Below are positions 16,363-25,989 of a DNA stretch of 64,000 nt, piece by piece. Numbering within the stretch: position 1 is the stretch's first letter; every line of letters begins with the position of its first letter. A program made the position numbers and the translations under genes. The notes below the pieces were generated by a model. The model saw nothing but the letters and a program-made list of their open reading frames with translations, did no database searches and was not told the DNA's origin. The DNA lies in NCBI RefSeq assembly GCF_010206195.1, contig NZ_VIQT01000010.1, forward strand, positions 310,001 through 374,000, written 5' to 3'. The stretch comes from Anaerotruncus colihominis. Lineage in GTDB: Bacteria > Bacillota > Clostridia > Oscillospirales > Ruminococcaceae.

Positions 16363-17004
16363 ATGACCTCCGGGTCCTTTGCGGCCCTTGGGTCCATCTA
16401 CTTCTATGTTTACATATTCATGCAAATTCCAGCGGGCATCCTCGCCGACACTTTGGGCGCCCGCAGGACGGTGATGGTCATCTATGAATTTGACAAAGTG
16501 GAGGCCAGCAAGTATACTCTTATTTGCGCCCTGTCCCTCGCGATCGCGTCGATTTTTGCCGGAAAGGTTTCCGATGTGCTCGGCCGGCGCAAGGTGGTAG
16601 TAGCCGCCGTCATGGCGAATCTGATCGGCTGGTTCCTTTTGGCAGGGCTTGGCGGAAAACGCCTCCCGACGGGGATCCTGGCGTTGAGCATGGTGTTGAT
16701 CGGGGCTGGCTGTCCCGTCGTGGTTCTCTGCTTCTCTATTGTAAAGGAAGTAAACGCCCCGGAATATGTGGGAATTTCCACCTCAGTGGTCAATATTGTC
16801 GGCTTTGCCGGGGCCGCTATCCTTCCGGTAGTCGTCGGCAACGCCTTTGACAAGGTTTCTTCCCTCCCTGCGGATCCCGCTAATTGCAGCCGCGCATTCT
16901 TTATCTGCTTGATTTGCGCCGTAGTGGCTATGGCGGCGGTTTTCTTCACAAAAGAAACGAACTGCCACAATCTGAAAGCTCAATCGTCCCAGCAGAATGC
17001 CTGA
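16363..17004 (+). pseudogene. MFS transporter remnant with internal deletion
   Basis: The reading frame begins with the second membrane segment and loop of an MFS protein (IFMQIPAGILADTLGARRTV), then jumps at about 16483 straight to a C-half segment (DKVEASKYTLICALSLAIAS, then GKVSDVLGRRKVVV), continuing to the end of the 12-helix fold. The first helix and helices about 3-7 are missing. A 213-residue frame remains, roughly half the usual 400. It cannot be a working 12-helix transporter. Confidence 0.7.
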
Positions 17005-17071
17005 CTATAATCCCTGTGGTTCAGACGCTTTACTATGACACTTAAAAAGTTGATAAGGAGAAGCGAGCGAA

Positions 17072-17808
17072 ATGAAGTCTAAGAAAAAATTGATTTGCAT
17101 CCTTCTTGCGGTGTTTATGGTGATTGGTCTCTGCGCCTGCTCGCAAACCGCAGCCCCGTCCGCGTCCTCTTCCGCTCCCGCTACCGATCCTGCCCCCGCC
17201 CCGGAGTCTGCTCCCACTCCGGAGCAACCGTCCGGTTCTGAAGCGCCGGAGGTGGAAAACCCAGTCATCCGGTTATCAACCACCACTTCCGTAAACGATT
17301 CGGGGCTGCTCCCCTATTTGCAGCCTGTTTTTGAGGCGGATACCGGTTATAAGCTGGAGATCACTTCCGCCGGTACCGGCGCGGCCATTGAAAAAGGACG
17401 CACCGGCGATGCGGACGCCCTTCTGGTTCACGCAAAGGCTTCGGAGGAGGAGTTCATCTCCGAAGGCTTTGCCAAAGAGCGCATTCCCTTCATGTATAAC
17501 TTTTTTGTCCTGGTTGGCCCTGCGGATGACCCGGTTGGGGTGAAGGATTGCACCAGCGCCTCCGAGGCGTTCCAGGCTATTGCGAATGCCGGACAAAAAT
17601 TCATCTCCTGAGGGGATGAAAGCGGCACGCATAAGGCGGAGCTGAAAATCTGGGATAAGGCCGAAATTGATCCCGCCGGACAAAGCTGGTATGTCTCAGC
17701 CGGCCAGGGGATGGGCGCCTGTCTCAGCATGGCGGCCGAGGAACAGGCGTATGTCCTTACCGACAAGGCCACTTATCTGGCCCATGAAAAACGCGCGTCG
17801 CTTTCTCT
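17072..17808 (+). pseudogene. tupA: Tungstate-binding protein TupA with internal stop
   Basis: The start ATG at 17072 follows AAGGAG. A lipoprotein signal (LCAC), an Ala/Pro/Ser linker, then the TupA domain are seen: STTTSVNDSGLLPYLQPVFE, GDADALLVHAKASEEEF, and VLVGPADDPVG. At 17609-17611 a TGA interrupts FIS*GDESGTHKAEL, where the family has arginine (CGA to TGA would explain it). The frame continues in phase with GQGMGACLSMAAEEQAYVL and TDKATYLAH. TupA delivers tungstate, used by W-enzymes, to TupBC. The C-terminal end is lost at the fusion with tupC. Confidence 0.8.
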
Positions 17809-18025
17809 GCTGGAGGAGGCGATCATTTCCTACTGGCAGAACACAGGCTGTACCCTTCTCTTTTCCACACACTCGCTGGCGCAAGCCTATCGCCTTGCAG
17901 ACCAAGTTCTTCTCTTTTCTCACGGGCGCATTGTCGAATCAGGTCCAATCAAACAGGTTTTGACCTCGCCAGTCAGTTCAGAAGGACAGGAGTTCCTGAA
18001 ATATTGGACGCCTAAAGGCGCGTGA
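17809..18025 (+). pseudogene. tupC: C-terminal end of tungstate ABC ATPase TupC
   Basis: In the same frame as the tupA remnant, sequence changes near 17808 to the end of an ABC ATPase: EEAIISYWQNTGCTLLFSTH (switch histidine) and SLAQAYRLADQVLLFSHGRI, closing at TAA-free TGA 18023-18025. Walker A, signature and Walker B are absent. A deletion has therefore removed the end of tupA, all of tupB and most of tupC. Confidence 0.7.
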
Positions 18026-18052
18026 CACATTTCGCCTCCCCATATACAACCC

Positions 18053-18080
18053 AGCCCCGGCGGCAGAAACCGCCGGGGCT
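18053..18080 (+). terminator. Terminator of the tup locus
   Basis: An 11 bp perfect stem AGCCCCGGCGG / CCGCCGGGGCT with a 6-base loop, followed by TTTTGCGTATTTTTG. It survives although the genes before it are broken. The 260 bases after it up to the VOC gene contain one palindromic repeat (18280-18332) and no gene. Confidence 0.75.
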
Positions 18081-18279
18081 TTTGCGTATTTTTGTGTATA
18101 GAGCCCTTCCCCCAAAAACCGCGTGATATCCGGCGTTATGACTGTCTGCAAAAACGAGATCATCAAACGCAATGGCATCCACGGCATACCGGATTAAATT
18201 CACGGATACTCACTGAATCCTTGAATCTGATAAGCCAATATGATATGATTGAATCACGCTGGACGCGACGCGGCCGTCT

Positions 18280-18332
18280 GGAGGCTGTTTGAAAAATCGA
18301 AACTACGGCCTTTTTCTACAAGCCCTCCTCCA
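18280..18332. repeat. Palindromic repeat, GGCTGTTTGAAAAATC family, copy 1
   Basis: GGAGGCTGTTTGAAAAATC pairs imperfectly with a right arm TTTTTCTACAAGCCCTCC after an 11-base loop. The same left arm and a similar right arm occur at 36834-36871, and a shorter relative near 36770. It lies 29 bases ahead of the VOC gene start. Confidence 0.5.
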
Positions 18333-18360
18333 GTAACAATACAGTATGGGAGATTTTTAT

Positions 18361-18786
18361 ATGGCCGATGAGCTGAAAATCAAATTATATGCGTTTACAT
18401 TGGATTGCAGGGACCCGTATAAATTAGCAAAATTTTATGCGGCGCTTCTCGGTTGGGAAATCGCGTTTCACGATGGAGAATTCGCGTGTGTCGGCGCGCC
18501 AGGAAAGGCGCAGGGAGCGTACCCCGGCATCATGTTCCAAAGAGATCCCGCGTATGAGCCGCCCATCTGGCCGCAAACACCTGGAACGCAGCAGCAGATG
18601 GCGCATTTGGATTTTGCCGTTGACGACTTAGAGCAGGCGGTCCGGCACGCCGTCTCATGCGGGGCAAGGCCCGCGGAGAAGCAGTTTTCCGACGGCTGGC
18701 GCGTTATGCTCGATCCCGCCGGCCATCCGTTCTGCCTGTGCTCCATGAAGCCGATTATTGACAGTCCGGAATTTGCGCTTTTATAA
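18361..18786 (+). CDS. VOC (glyoxalase/dioxygenase-fold) family protein
   Basis: Encodes 141 residues; the ATG at 18361 lies 7 bases after GGGAGA, better than the ATG at 18346. The VOC fold is suggested by the paired motifs FTLDCRDPYKLAKFYAALLG and MAHLDFAVDDLEQAV, and by WRVMLDPAGHPFCL at the end. The usual metal residues of glyoxalase I are not all obvious, so a resistance or small-molecule-binding role is equally possible. It is a single-gene unit ending in the shared terminator with rpoD. Confidence 0.8.
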   Translation: MADELKIKLYAFTLDCRDPYKLAKFYAALLGWEIAFHDGEFACVGAPGKAQGAYPGIMFQRDPAYEPPIWPQTPGTQQQMAHLDFAVDDLEQAVRHAVSCGARPAEKQFSDGWRVMLDPAGHPFCLCSMKPIIDSPEFALL

Positions 18787-18821
18787 AAGGTCCGGTGCTG
18801 TCAAATGAACTGCATAGCCAG

Positions 18822-18853
18822 AAAAAAAGCCCCGCCGCAGCGGGGCTTTTTTT
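18822..18853. terminator. Bidirectional terminator between VOC gene and rpoD
   Basis: AGCCCCGC / GCGGGGCT with a 4-base loop, flanked by seven A on the left and seven T on the right, so it works for both convergent genes. Confidence 0.9.
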
Positions 18854-18855
18854 GA

Positions 18856-19941
18856 TCAATCGAGAAAATCCTTCAGCTTTTTGCTGCGTGATGGATGGCG
18901 CAGCTTGCGCAGCGCCTTCGCTTCGATCTGGCGGATCCGTTCACGCGTGACGTTAAACTCCCGGCCAACCTCCTCAAGCGTGCGGCTGCGGCCGTCCTCG
19001 AGGCCGAAGCGCAGGCGGAGCACCTTTTCCTCGCGCGGCGTCAATGTCTGGAGAACCTCAGAAAGCTGTTCGCGCAGCAGCGTATGGGACGCGGCCGTAT
19101 CGGGCGCCGGCGCGTCCTCGTCGGGAATAAAGTCGCCCAGATGGCTGTCCTCCTCCTCGCCGATCGGCGTTTCAAGCGAGACCGGCTCCTGCGCCACGCG
19201 CATGATCTCGCGCACTTTGTCCACCGGCATGTCAAGTTCCGCTGAAATCTCCTCCGCAGTCGGTTCATGACCGTTTTTGTGCAGCAGAAGCGACGAAACC
19301 TTCTTTACCTTGTTGATCGTCTCAACCATATGCACCGGGATACGGATGGTCCGCGCCTGATCGGCAATGGCGCGTGTGATCGCCTGGCGAATCCACCAGG
19401 TCGCATAGGTGGAAAATTTGAACCCCTTTGTATGGTCGAACTTCTCGACGGCCTTGATCAATCCGAGATTGCCCTCCTGAATCAGGTCAAGAAACTGCAT
19501 CCCGCGTCCGACATAACGCTTGGCGATGCTGACAACCAGACGCAGATTTGCCTCGGAAAGCCGTTTGCGCGCGTCAATGTCGCCCTGCGCCATGCGCACG
19601 GCCAGATCGATCTCCTCGTCGGCCGACAGAAGCGGCACACGGCCGATCTCCTTGAGATAGACCTTGACCGGGTCGTCGATATTGATGCCCTCAGCCGCGA
19701 GCGCAACATCGAGGTCAGCGCCCTTTCCCAGGTCCTTGAAATCCTCCTCAACGGGCGTAACCATGTCCTCGATGATCTCAATATTGTTTTGTTCAAGCAG
19801 GTCATACATTTTATCGACCTGTTCAACGTCGTAATCCAGCTCCTCCAGAGCGTCGCTGATCTCCTTTGTCGTCAGTTTCCCCTTGGCCTTTCCGCTCTCC
19901 AAAAGCTCCTTCAAGATCGCCTTTTTTTCCTGTACACCCAT
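18856..19941 (-). CDS. rpoD: RNA polymerase primary sigma factor RpoD (SigA)
   Basis: Encodes 361 residues from the ATG at 19941 (GGGGGA upstream). Region 1.2 ([18 protein letters not shown]), region 2 ([37 protein letters not shown]), region 3 ([11 protein letters not shown]) and region 4 with the -35-binding helix ([16 protein letters not shown]) are all present. It directs housekeeping transcription and matches the TTGACA/TATAAT promoters seen in the window. It is the last gene of a dgt-dnaG-rpoD group, 83 bases after dnaG, as in other Clostridia. Confidence 0.97.
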   Translation of the reverse strand: MGVQEKKAILKELLESGKAKGKLTTKEISDALEELDYDVEQVDKMYDLLEQNNIEIIEDMVTPVEEDFKDLGKGADLDVALAAEGINIDDPVKVYLKEIGRVPLLSADEEIDLAVRMAQGDIDARKRLSEANLRLVVSIAKRYVGRGMQFLDLIQEGNLGLIKAVEKFDHTKGFKFSTYATWWIRQAITRAIADQARTIRIPVHMVETINKVKKVSSLLLHKNGHEPTAEEISAELDMPVDKVREIMRVAQEPVSLETPIGEEEDSHLGDFIPDEDAPAPDTAASHTLLREQLSEVLQTLTPREEKVLRLRFGLEDGRSRTLEEVGREFNVTRERIRQIEAKALRKLRHPSRSKKLKDFLD

Positions 19942-20024
19942 TGATGCGGTCCCCCTATTATCAATCCTGTTGCCTGTTTTCCACGAAAGCCAGCCGCATC
20001 CTTCGGACACAGCGGAGCCTCTGT

Positions 20025-21785
20025 TTACTTCTTTTTGGACGCCAAAGCGGCTATGTACGCCTTCAGATCGTCGTCCGTCATGGCAGCCACTTCATCCTGT
20101 GATTTAACTGTTTTGAAGCTGAGTAATGTATCGATATAGCTGTCAAGATCCTCTGGGCCAAAGGCAAGGCCAGAGATGGAATTAAGCAGCCCGGCCGCTG
20201 CGGCCATCTGCTCCTCGTCGAGCTGTGCGGAAAGCAGCGGCAGCTCCGCCGACTGTCCCGCGGCCAGACGCTCAAACAGGGCCTTTGCAATTGAACGGTT
20301 GCGGTCCGTCACAAAGTCTTCAAGCCCGATACGCTGCGCCGCACGTTCATAATAATCGGGATTCTTCATCAGAATCGCCAAAATCTTATCCTCGGCAAGC
20401 GCGAACCGGATAAAACGCGCCCGCTGCGGATCGCGCCGCTGCTCGGCAGGCCCGGACTCGCTGTAAACGCGCAGCTGAGAGGCGTCGCCCCGGCGGCGTT
20501 TGGCGGCGCGCTTCTGTTCATATTTAAGCTGCGTTTCAATCGCATTTTTAGCCACTTCAAGCTCCGCCGCCGTCTTTGAAACATACACGTCGCGCTCAAC
20601 GGCGTTCGGCACCGAAGCCATCAGCGCGGCAAATTCGCGCAGGAACGCAACCTTGCCCTCGGCGGTGTCACAGTCATATTTTCTCCGCAGCTTTTCAATC
20701 TCATACTCCGTCGCGTTCGACGCCCCCGCCAGCAACAGCGAAAAACGCTCGGCGCCAAACTTTTTGATGTATTCGTCCGGATCCTTGGCGCCGGCCATTG
20801 AGAGAATACGGATTTTCACCCCCGTCTCCCCGAGCAGCGCAACGGCGCGCTTTGTCGCCGCCTGACCCGGCCCGTCGGAATCATATGATAAAACAACCTC
20901 CTGCGCGTACTGCGCGATCAACCGCGACTGCTCCGACGTCAGCGCCGTTCCAAGCGTGGCGACGGCATTGTTAAAGCCCGCCTGGTGCATCGCGATCACA
21001 TCCATATATCCTTCGCAGAGAATCAGGCCGCCGCGCTTCGACGCCTTTGCAAAATTGAGTGCAAACAGGTTGCGGCTTTTTTTGAACACGGGCGTATCGG
21101 AGGAGTTGAGATACTTCGGGCCGCGCGCATCGCCCATGACGCGGCCCCCGAAGCCGATCACATTGCCGCGCAGATCGATAATCGGAAAAATCACCCTTCC
21201 CCGGAACTGATCGTACAGTCCTCCGTTTCTGCCGCGCGCCGCCACAGCGGCCGCCAGCAGTTCCTCGTTCTGGTACCCCTGCGCGCGCAGGAATTTAACG
21301 GCGCCGTCCCATGCCTCAGGCGCATATCCCAGCCCGAAATGTGTGATTGTGCGGTTTGTCAGCCCGCGTCCATGCAGATAGTCAAGCCCCGGCTTTCCCG
21401 CAGGGCTTTTCAGGCAATCGTGAAAATGCCGCGCCAGCGCCCGGTTGAGCGCATAAACACGCATCTTCAGTTTCGCCGCGCCGTCGTCCGCGACCTCCTC
21501 CGGCATCGCCATACCGGCGCGCTGCGCCAAGAAACGGACCGCCTCGACGTATTCAAGGTTTTCAATCTTGCGGATAAATGTGATCACATCGCCGCCCGCA
21601 CCGCAACCAAAGCAATAAAACGACTGGTTGTCCGGATATACGGTAAACGACGGCGACTTCTCCGAATGGAACGGGCACAGCCCGTTGGCAATCCGGCCGC
21701 GCCGCTTTAAGCGGACATAGGAGGACACCACCTGCTCGATGTCGCTGTTATTTTTTAATTCCTGCAAGAACAGATCGGATATCAA
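20025..21785 (-). CDS. dnaG: DNA primase DnaG
   Basis: Encodes 586 residues, start ATG at 21785 behind GGAGG. The N-terminal CHC2 zinc finger ([20 protein letters not shown], about residues 37-65), the TOPRIM core ([16 protein letters not shown] with the catalytic Glu; LSYDSDGPG), and a C-terminal helicase-binding region are visible. It lays RNA primers at the replication fork. The length is normal. It sits between dgt (36 bases upstream) and rpoD. Confidence 0.96.
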   Translation of the reverse strand: MISDLFLQELKNNSDIEQVVSSYVRLKRRGRIANGLCPFHSEKSPSFTVYPDNQSFYCFGCGAGGDVITFIRKIENLEYVEAVRFLAQRAGMAMPEEVADDGAAKLKMRVYALNRALARHFHDCLKSPAGKPGLDYLHGRGLTNRTITHFGLGYAPEAWDGAVKFLRAQGYQNEELLAAAVAARGRNGGLYDQFRGRVIFPIIDLRGNVIGFGGRVMGDARGPKYLNSSDTPVFKKSRNLFALNFAKASKRGGLILCEGYMDVIAMHQAGFNNAVATLGTALTSEQSRLIAQYAQEVVLSYDSDGPGQAATKRAVALLGETGVKIRILSMAGAKDPDEYIKKFGAERFSLLLAGASNATEYEIEKLRRKYDCDTAEGKVAFLREFAALMASVPNAVERDVYVSKTAAELEVAKNAIETQLKYEQKRAAKRRRGDASQLRVYSESGPAEQRRDPQRARFIRFALAEDKILAILMKNPDYYERAAQRIGLEDFVTDRNRSIAKALFERLAAGQSAELPLLSAQLDEEQMAAAAGLLNSISGLAFGPEDLDSYIDTLLSFKTVKSQDEVAAMTDDDLKAYIAALASKKK

Positions 21786-21821
21786 ATAAACGGTCCTCCT
21801 TTCTGAAATGGCGCGGCGCGC

Positions 21822-22832
21822 TCACAGGGACCACGGCTTTGGTACAAACAGATTTTCATATGTAGCGACCGCGAATCGGTCCGACATACCCGATATATAA
21901 TCGCAGGCGGCGCGCGGCGCGCCCTCGCCTTCCAAAATGTCCTGGTATTCTCCCGGCAGCGCCTGCGGATGCTCTGTAAAATACCCATACAGGCTTTTGA
22001 CCACGTTCTCCGCCTTGCCCTCCTCGCCCTTGGCCGTGGGGTTCAGGTACACCGCTTCATACATAAACGAATTGAACTGGGCAAACGCTTCGCCAATCTG
22101 CTCATCCATACAGATATCGTCCGTGCTGTGGCCGATCAGCGAGGTGATCAGCGTCGTGATGCGCTGTGACTTCGTTCGTCCAAGCGTATACTTGATTGTC
22201 CATGGAATATCGTCGTCATACAGTACCCGTGCGCGCAGCGCATCCTCAAGATCGTGGTTGAGATAGGCGATCTTGTCCGCAAAATAGACGATTCGCCCTT
22301 CAAGCGTGGCTGCGCGTCCTTCCGGCGAAGGGTTGGAATAGGAATGGCAGGCGATGCCGTTGCGTACCTCCCAGGTCAGATTCAGCCCCGCGCCGCCCTT
22401 CTCCAGACGGTCTGCGACGCGTACGCTCTGCTGCGCGTGTGAAAAACCATGCGGGCAAACCTCCCGCAGCGCCCGTTCGCCCGCGTGCCCAAAGGGCGTA
22501 TGCCCCAGATCGTGGCCAAGCGCGATCGCCTCGGTCAGCTCCTCATTCAGCCGCAGCGCGACCGCAAGCGTCTTTGCGATCTGGTTGACCTCAAGCGTAT
22601 GCGTCAGACGCGTGCGGTAATGATCGCTCTCCGGCGACAAAAACACCTGCGTCTTATGCATCAATCTGCGAAACGCTTTGCAGTGGATGATTCGGTCGCG
22701 GTCTCGCGCAAACGGCGTGCGGATCGGGCATTTTTCTTCCGAACGGGCGCGTCCGCGCGAGTGCTGCGACAGGCAGGCGTACTCCGATAAAATCTGCGCC
22801 TGCAAAACCTGCGTCTGCTCGCAGATGGTCAT
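21822..22832 (-). CDS. dgt: dNTP triphosphohydrolase (Dgt-like)
   Basis: Encodes 336 residues; the ATG at 22832 follows AAAGGAGG, preferable to an upstream in-frame start. The HD-domain metal ligands are seen in YRTRLTHTLEVNQIAKTL and ALGHDLGHTPFGHAGE, with NGIACHSY downstream. Such enzymes split dNTPs to nucleoside and tripolyphosphate and regulate nucleotide pools. First gene of the dgt-dnaG-rpoD group; TATAAT on the minus strand (22890-22895) is a likely -10. Confidence 0.92.
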   Translation of the reverse strand: MTICEQTQVLQAQILSEYACLSQHSRGRARSEEKCPIRTPFARDRDRIIHCKAFRRLMHKTQVFLSPESDHYRTRLTHTLEVNQIAKTLAVALRLNEELTEAIALGHDLGHTPFGHAGERALREVCPHGFSHAQQSVRVADRLEKGGAGLNLTWEVRNGIACHSYSNPSPEGRAATLEGRIVYFADKIAYLNHDLEDALRARVLYDDDIPWTIKYTLGRTKSQRITTLITSLIGHSTDDICMDEQIGEAFAQFNSFMYEAVYLNPTAKGEEGKAENVVKSLYGYFTEHPQALPGEYQDILEGEGAPRAACDYISGMSDRFAVATYENLFVPKPWSL

Positions 22833-22903
22833 GGCGCGCGCCTCCTTTCCCAGCAGATTTTTGCCCGTTTTGATTGTATGTTCTAATATATTATACTCCG
22901 CAA

Positions 22904-22951
22904 ATAAAAAAATTCCTGCCTGAAGCAAAAATTTCTTGCAAAAGGCAGGAA
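22904..22951 (-). terminator. Terminator of yigZ
   Basis: TTCCTGCC / GGCAGGAA pair across a 23-base loop, followed on the minus strand by TTTTTTTATTT. It lies 20 bases past the yigZ stop and just ahead of the dgt promoter. Confidence 0.75.
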
Positions 22952-22971
22952 CTTACAAAATCTGATTTTTT

Positions 22972-23595
22972 TCACGGGATGCAGTCATACCGGCGGTCCT
23001 CCACACATGCCGCCACCCGGCCCGCCGTCAGCTCCGCGAGGTCCTTTTGAAACGCTTCGACCCGATTCGCCTTCATCAGAACGCTCAGTGTTACATCCGC
23101 CGCGAAATCTGATCCCAGCGTGCGGGCGCCGTATTTTGCGAGCAACCGTTCAATGCGGCCGTACTGGTCATATGAAAACACTGCCGACAGCTCGGCGCAT
23201 TCGCTCATAATCATGCGCTCGGACGCGTCGACCGCCAGCTTGGCAGCGTGTGAATATGCGCGCACAAGGCCTCCCGCGCCGAGCAGCACGCCGCCGAAAT
23301 AACGTGTGACAACGGCTACAACATCAACCAATCCCTCACGCAGGAGCACCTCGAGCACCGGCACGCCCGCTGTTCCCTGCGGCTCGCCGTCGTCCGAATA
23401 GCGGCGCGTCTGTCCCTCGCGCAGAATATATGCATAGACGTTGTGCGACGCGTCCCAGTGGAGCGCCTTTTTTTCGGAGACAAAGGCCGCCGCTTCCTCC
23501 TCGGTACACACCGGCGCGATATATCCGATAAAGCGGGAGCGCCTTTCGACAAATTCATCGGATGCCGCCGCCCGAATCGTTGTATATTCCTCCAT
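22972..23595 (-). CDS. yigZ: YigZ/IMPACT family protein
   Basis: Encodes 207 residues from the ATG at 23595 (GAGGTG upstream). The UPF0029 N-terminal domain carries the family signature region SDDGEPQGTAGVPVLEVL and YFGGVLLGAGGLVRAYS; a ferredoxin-like C-terminal domain (about 135-200) follows. The human relative IMPACT modulates a translation kinase; the bacterial role is not settled. It stands alone between two terminators. Confidence 0.92.
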   Translation of the reverse strand: MEEYTTIRAAASDEFVERRSRFIGYIAPVCTEEEAAAFVSEKKALHWDASHNVYAYILREGQTRRYSDDGEPQGTAGVPVLEVLLREGLVDVVAVVTRYFGGVLLGAGGLVRAYSHAAKLAVDASERMIMSECAELSAVFSYDQYGRIERLLAKYGARTLGSDFAADVTLSVLMKANRVEAFQKDLAELTAGRVAACVEDRRYDCIP

Positions 23596-23616
23596 GCCGT
23601 CACCTCGCATTCAATC

Positions 23617-23653
23617 AAAGCCCGCCCGCCTGTATAACGGGCGAGCGGGCTTT
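23617..23653 (-). terminator. Terminator of ilvE
   Basis: AAAGCCCGC / GCGGGCTTT with inner CGCC/GGCG pairing, 18 bases past the ilvE stop; usable in both directions. Confidence 0.65.
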
Positions 23654-23671
23654 CTGACTACTGGAAACTGT

Positions 23672-24739
23672 TCAGCAGCAGGGCGTGATCCAACCAAACG
23701 GATCGGGGATACGGCCCCACTGGATATCGGTCAGCGTATCATACAGCTTTTGGCTGACAGGACCGATCTTATTTTCATTGATGATCGTGGTGATATCGCC
23801 ACATTTCAGCTCACCGATCGGGGAGATGACCGCAGCGGTGCCGGTGCCCCAGGCCTCGTCCAGCTTGCCGGCCCTGGCCGCCTGCTCAAGCTCATGGATG
23901 GAGAGTTTGCGTTCGGACACCTTCATCCCCCAGGACTCCAAAAGCTGGATCACGGATTTGCGCGTGATGCCCGGCAATATTGACCCGTCAAGCTCCGGCG
24001 TAACAATCTCGCCGTCGATCTTAAAGAACACATTCATCGAGCCGACTTCTTCGACATACTTGCGCTCAACGCCGTCAAGCCAAAGAACCTGCGAATAGCC
24101 CTGCTTTTCGGCCTCCTCCTGTGCGATCAGGGAAGCTGCGTAATTTCCGCCCGTTTTGTAAGCGCCCATGCCGCCGCGCGACGCGCGGACATATTTCGTC
24201 TCGACATAGATACGCACCGGGTTGATACCGCCCGCATAATAGGCGCCTGACGGCGAAAGAATGACACAATAGATATAATGTGTCGACGGATGCACGCCCA
24301 GGACCTCCTGGTTGGCGATCACGAAGGGGCGGATATACAGCGACGTTCCCGGCGCGGAGGGGACCCAATCTTTGTCGATTGTAACAAGCTGCCTGAGCCC
24401 TTCCATCAGAAGCTCCTCGTCAAGCTTCGGCACAACCATACGTTCGCAGGAGGTGTTCAGGCGTTTAAAGTTCTGACCAGGGCGGAAGAACTGGATTTTT
24501 CCCTCGGCGGTACGATACGCCTTCATGCCCTCAAAAATTTCCTGCGCATAATGAAAGCACGATGACGACGGATCCATCGGAATCGGCCCATATGGCACAA
24601 TGCGCGGATCATGCCACCCCTGATCGGCGGTATAATCCATTAGGAACATGTGGTCAGTAAAGATATGGCCAAAGCCGAGATTATTTTCGTCGGGCTTGGC
24701 CTTGGGATGGTCGGTCAGCATGACCTTGATCTCCATCAT
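23672..24739 (-). CDS. ilvE: Branched-chain amino acid aminotransferase IlvE
   Basis: Encodes 355 residues; the ATG at 24739 is 8 bases after AAAGGAG. A PLP fold-type IV transaminase of the long (BCAT2-like) subfamily: EIFEGMKAYRT, LYIRPFVIA, the PLP lysine in MGAYKTGGNYAASL, VGSMNVFF, and LPGITRKSVIQL. It interconverts Leu/Ile/Val with their keto acids in the cytoplasm. It is monocistronic with a consensus promoter; no T-box motif is visible in its short leader. Confidence 0.95.
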   Translation of the reverse strand: MMEIKVMLTDHPKAKPDENNLGFGHIFTDHMFLMDYTADQGWHDPRIVPYGPIPMDPSSSCFHYAQEIFEGMKAYRTAEGKIQFFRPGQNFKRLNTSCERMVVPKLDEELLMEGLRQLVTIDKDWVPSAPGTSLYIRPFVIANQEVLGVHPSTHYIYCVILSPSGAYYAGGINPVRIYVETKYVRASRGGMGAYKTGGNYAASLIAQEEAEKQGYSQVLWLDGVERKYVEEVGSMNVFFKIDGEIVTPELDGSILPGITRKSVIQLLESWGMKVSERKLSIHELEQAARAGKLDEAWGTGTAAVISPIGELKCGDITTIINENKIGPVSQKLYDTLTDIQWGRIPDPFGWITPCC

Positions 24740-24790
24740 ATCGAACACTCCTTTATTGATTGCGTCCATTGTATTATAAAATTTTTTTCA

Positions 24791-24819
24791 ATCATAGCAT
24801 GGATATACTGTATTGTCAA
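24791..24819 (-). promoter_or_regulatory. Promoter of ilvE
   Basis: On the minus strand TTGACA (24814-24819), 17 bases, TATGAT (24791-24796); transcription should start about 45 bases ahead of the ilvE ATG. The remaining bases up to the rnpB promoter are AT-rich and show no gene. Confidence 0.8.
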
Positions 24820-25065
24820 AAATTTTACCACAATTTCGGCGTCTTGAACAAACCAGGCTGCGGCTTGGAAAATACCGCACAGCAATTTTACAAGCTATCA
24901 ATTTAACGCACTATATTGACAAAACAAGAGTCCTTGTTTCTGTTCCCTTCTTTTTTATTATACGGAACAAATTGCAACAATGCAATACAAATATTGCAGT
25001 TTTTTAGATTTTTCCTCCGAATTCACATGGATTGCAAGGCTATTTTGCAGGAGAAAAATCTTCTG

Positions 25066-25095
25066 TTGACGCCCAGGCCCAATTTATAGTACAAT
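25066..25095 (+). promoter_or_regulatory. Promoter of rnpB
   Basis: TTGACG (25066-25071), 18 bases, TACAAT (25090-25095), placing the start at about 25102, which coincides with the first base of the RNase P helix P1. Confidence 0.8.
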
Positions 25096-25102
25096 GAAAC
25101 AT

Positions 25103-25441
25103 GTATAGAGAGCGGGCCGGACGGCGGCGCGCCCCATGGGCGTGAGGAAAGTCCGGGCTTCACAGGGCGGGATACCTGCTAACGGCAGGCCGGGGCGACC
25201 CGAGGGAAAGTGCAACAGAAAGATACCGCCGCGCTTTTGCGGTAAGGATGGAAAGGCGAGGTAAGAGCTCACCGGAATGCGGGCAACCGCATTGCCATGT
25301 AAACCCTATCCGAAGCAACGCCAACTGGGACAATGCGGCTGCCCGCCGGGTCCCGAAAGGCGGCTGGAGCCGCGCGGCGACGCGCGGCCAAGAAAGATCG
25401 TCGTCCACGACAGAACCCGGCTTACAGGCTCCCTCTCTATG
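25103..25441 (+). ncRNA. rnpB: RNase P RNA (class A)
   Basis: ATAGAGAG (25105-25112) pairs with CTCTCTAT (25433-25440) to form helix P1. The conserved regions are present: GAGGAAAGTCCGGGCTTCAC near 25143 (CR I), ACAGAAAGATACCGC near 25215, GGTAAGGATGGAAAGG near 25241, and the 3' block ACAGAACCCGGCTTACAGGC near 25410. This RNA is the catalytic subunit that trims the 5' end of tRNAs. It has its own promoter and terminator. Confidence 0.95.
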
Positions 25442-25454
25442 CGCCTGCAAATCC

Positions 25455-25483
25455 AGACCGCCCCCATACAGGGCGGTCTTTTT
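25455..25483 (+). terminator. Terminator of rnpB
   Basis: AGACCGCCC / GGGCGGTCT with a 7-base loop followed by five T, 14 bases after the RNA's end. Confidence 0.85.
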
Positions 25484-25594
25484 GCATGTCCGCGCGCATA
25501 TGCTTTTGACAGAAGCCCGCCTTAAAGCCGGAGCGCCGGATTTAAGGCGGCTGACATGCGGGCGGCTCAAGAGCCGCCCAGAGCGGAGGTATCA

Positions 25595-25858
25595 ATGATG
25601 TCCCAATCCCTGCTGCTTGCCGCGGCTGGAGCCACGTGCATCGCCGTCCTGGTTGCGCTCTGGCGTTCCGGCAAATTTCTGCGCGCGCTTCTTTTCTCCG
25701 CCGTCACCGGCAACCTGGCGCTGTTCAGCGTCGCCTATCTCAGCGCCTTTACCGGCGTCACAATCGTTCCCGGCCCCATATCTGTTTCAATTGCAACCAT
25801 TCTCGGAATTCCCGGCGTCATTCTGATGCTGGCGCTGCGGTTGATTTTCCAGGTATGA
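25595..25858 (+). CDS. bofA: BofA-like pro-sigmaK processing inhibitor
   Basis: Encodes 87 residues; the ATG at 25595 (or 25598) follows GGAGGT. It is a small membrane protein with two hydrophobic segments and the family's ending IVPGPISVSIATILGIPGVI. BofA holds the SpoIVFB protease inactive in the outer forespore membrane during sporulation, so the gene suggests a spore former. It lies downstream of rnpB and just before a GNAT gene, with a terminator between. Confidence 0.8.
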   Translation: MMSQSLLLAAAGATCIAVLVALWRSGKFLRALLFSAVTGNLALFSVAYLSAFTGVTIVPGPISVSIATILGIPGVILMLALRLIFQV

Positions 25859-25929
25859 CAGCGTATAATGGAACAGTAAAATTAACGCGCACGCCGGACC
25901 GAAGCAAACCGCACGTCCAAAGCATAGCT

Positions 25930-25978
25930 GCCGCCAACGATGCGGCCATGCCCTGTGCAGCCGGTTGGCGGCGCTTTT
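25930..25978 (+). terminator. Terminator of bofA
   Basis: GCCGCCAAC / GTTGGCGGC (9 bp) followed by GCTTTT, 71 bases after the bofA stop. Confidence 0.6.
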
Positions 25979-25989
25979 GGAGGACGTTT

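Noticed and set aside
17609..17611. TGA in tupA as a selenocysteine codon
   Set aside because: The family has arginine there, no SECIS-like hairpin was seen right after it, and the rest of the locus is deleted; a CGA-to-TGA mutation is simpler.
19267..19944. 225-codon open frame antisense to rpoD
   Set aside because: It mirrors a highly conserved sigma factor and has no ribosome site.
24740..25065. T-box leader ahead of ilvE
   Set aside because: The promoter leaves only about 45 bases of leader, and no conserved T-box sequence is visible.
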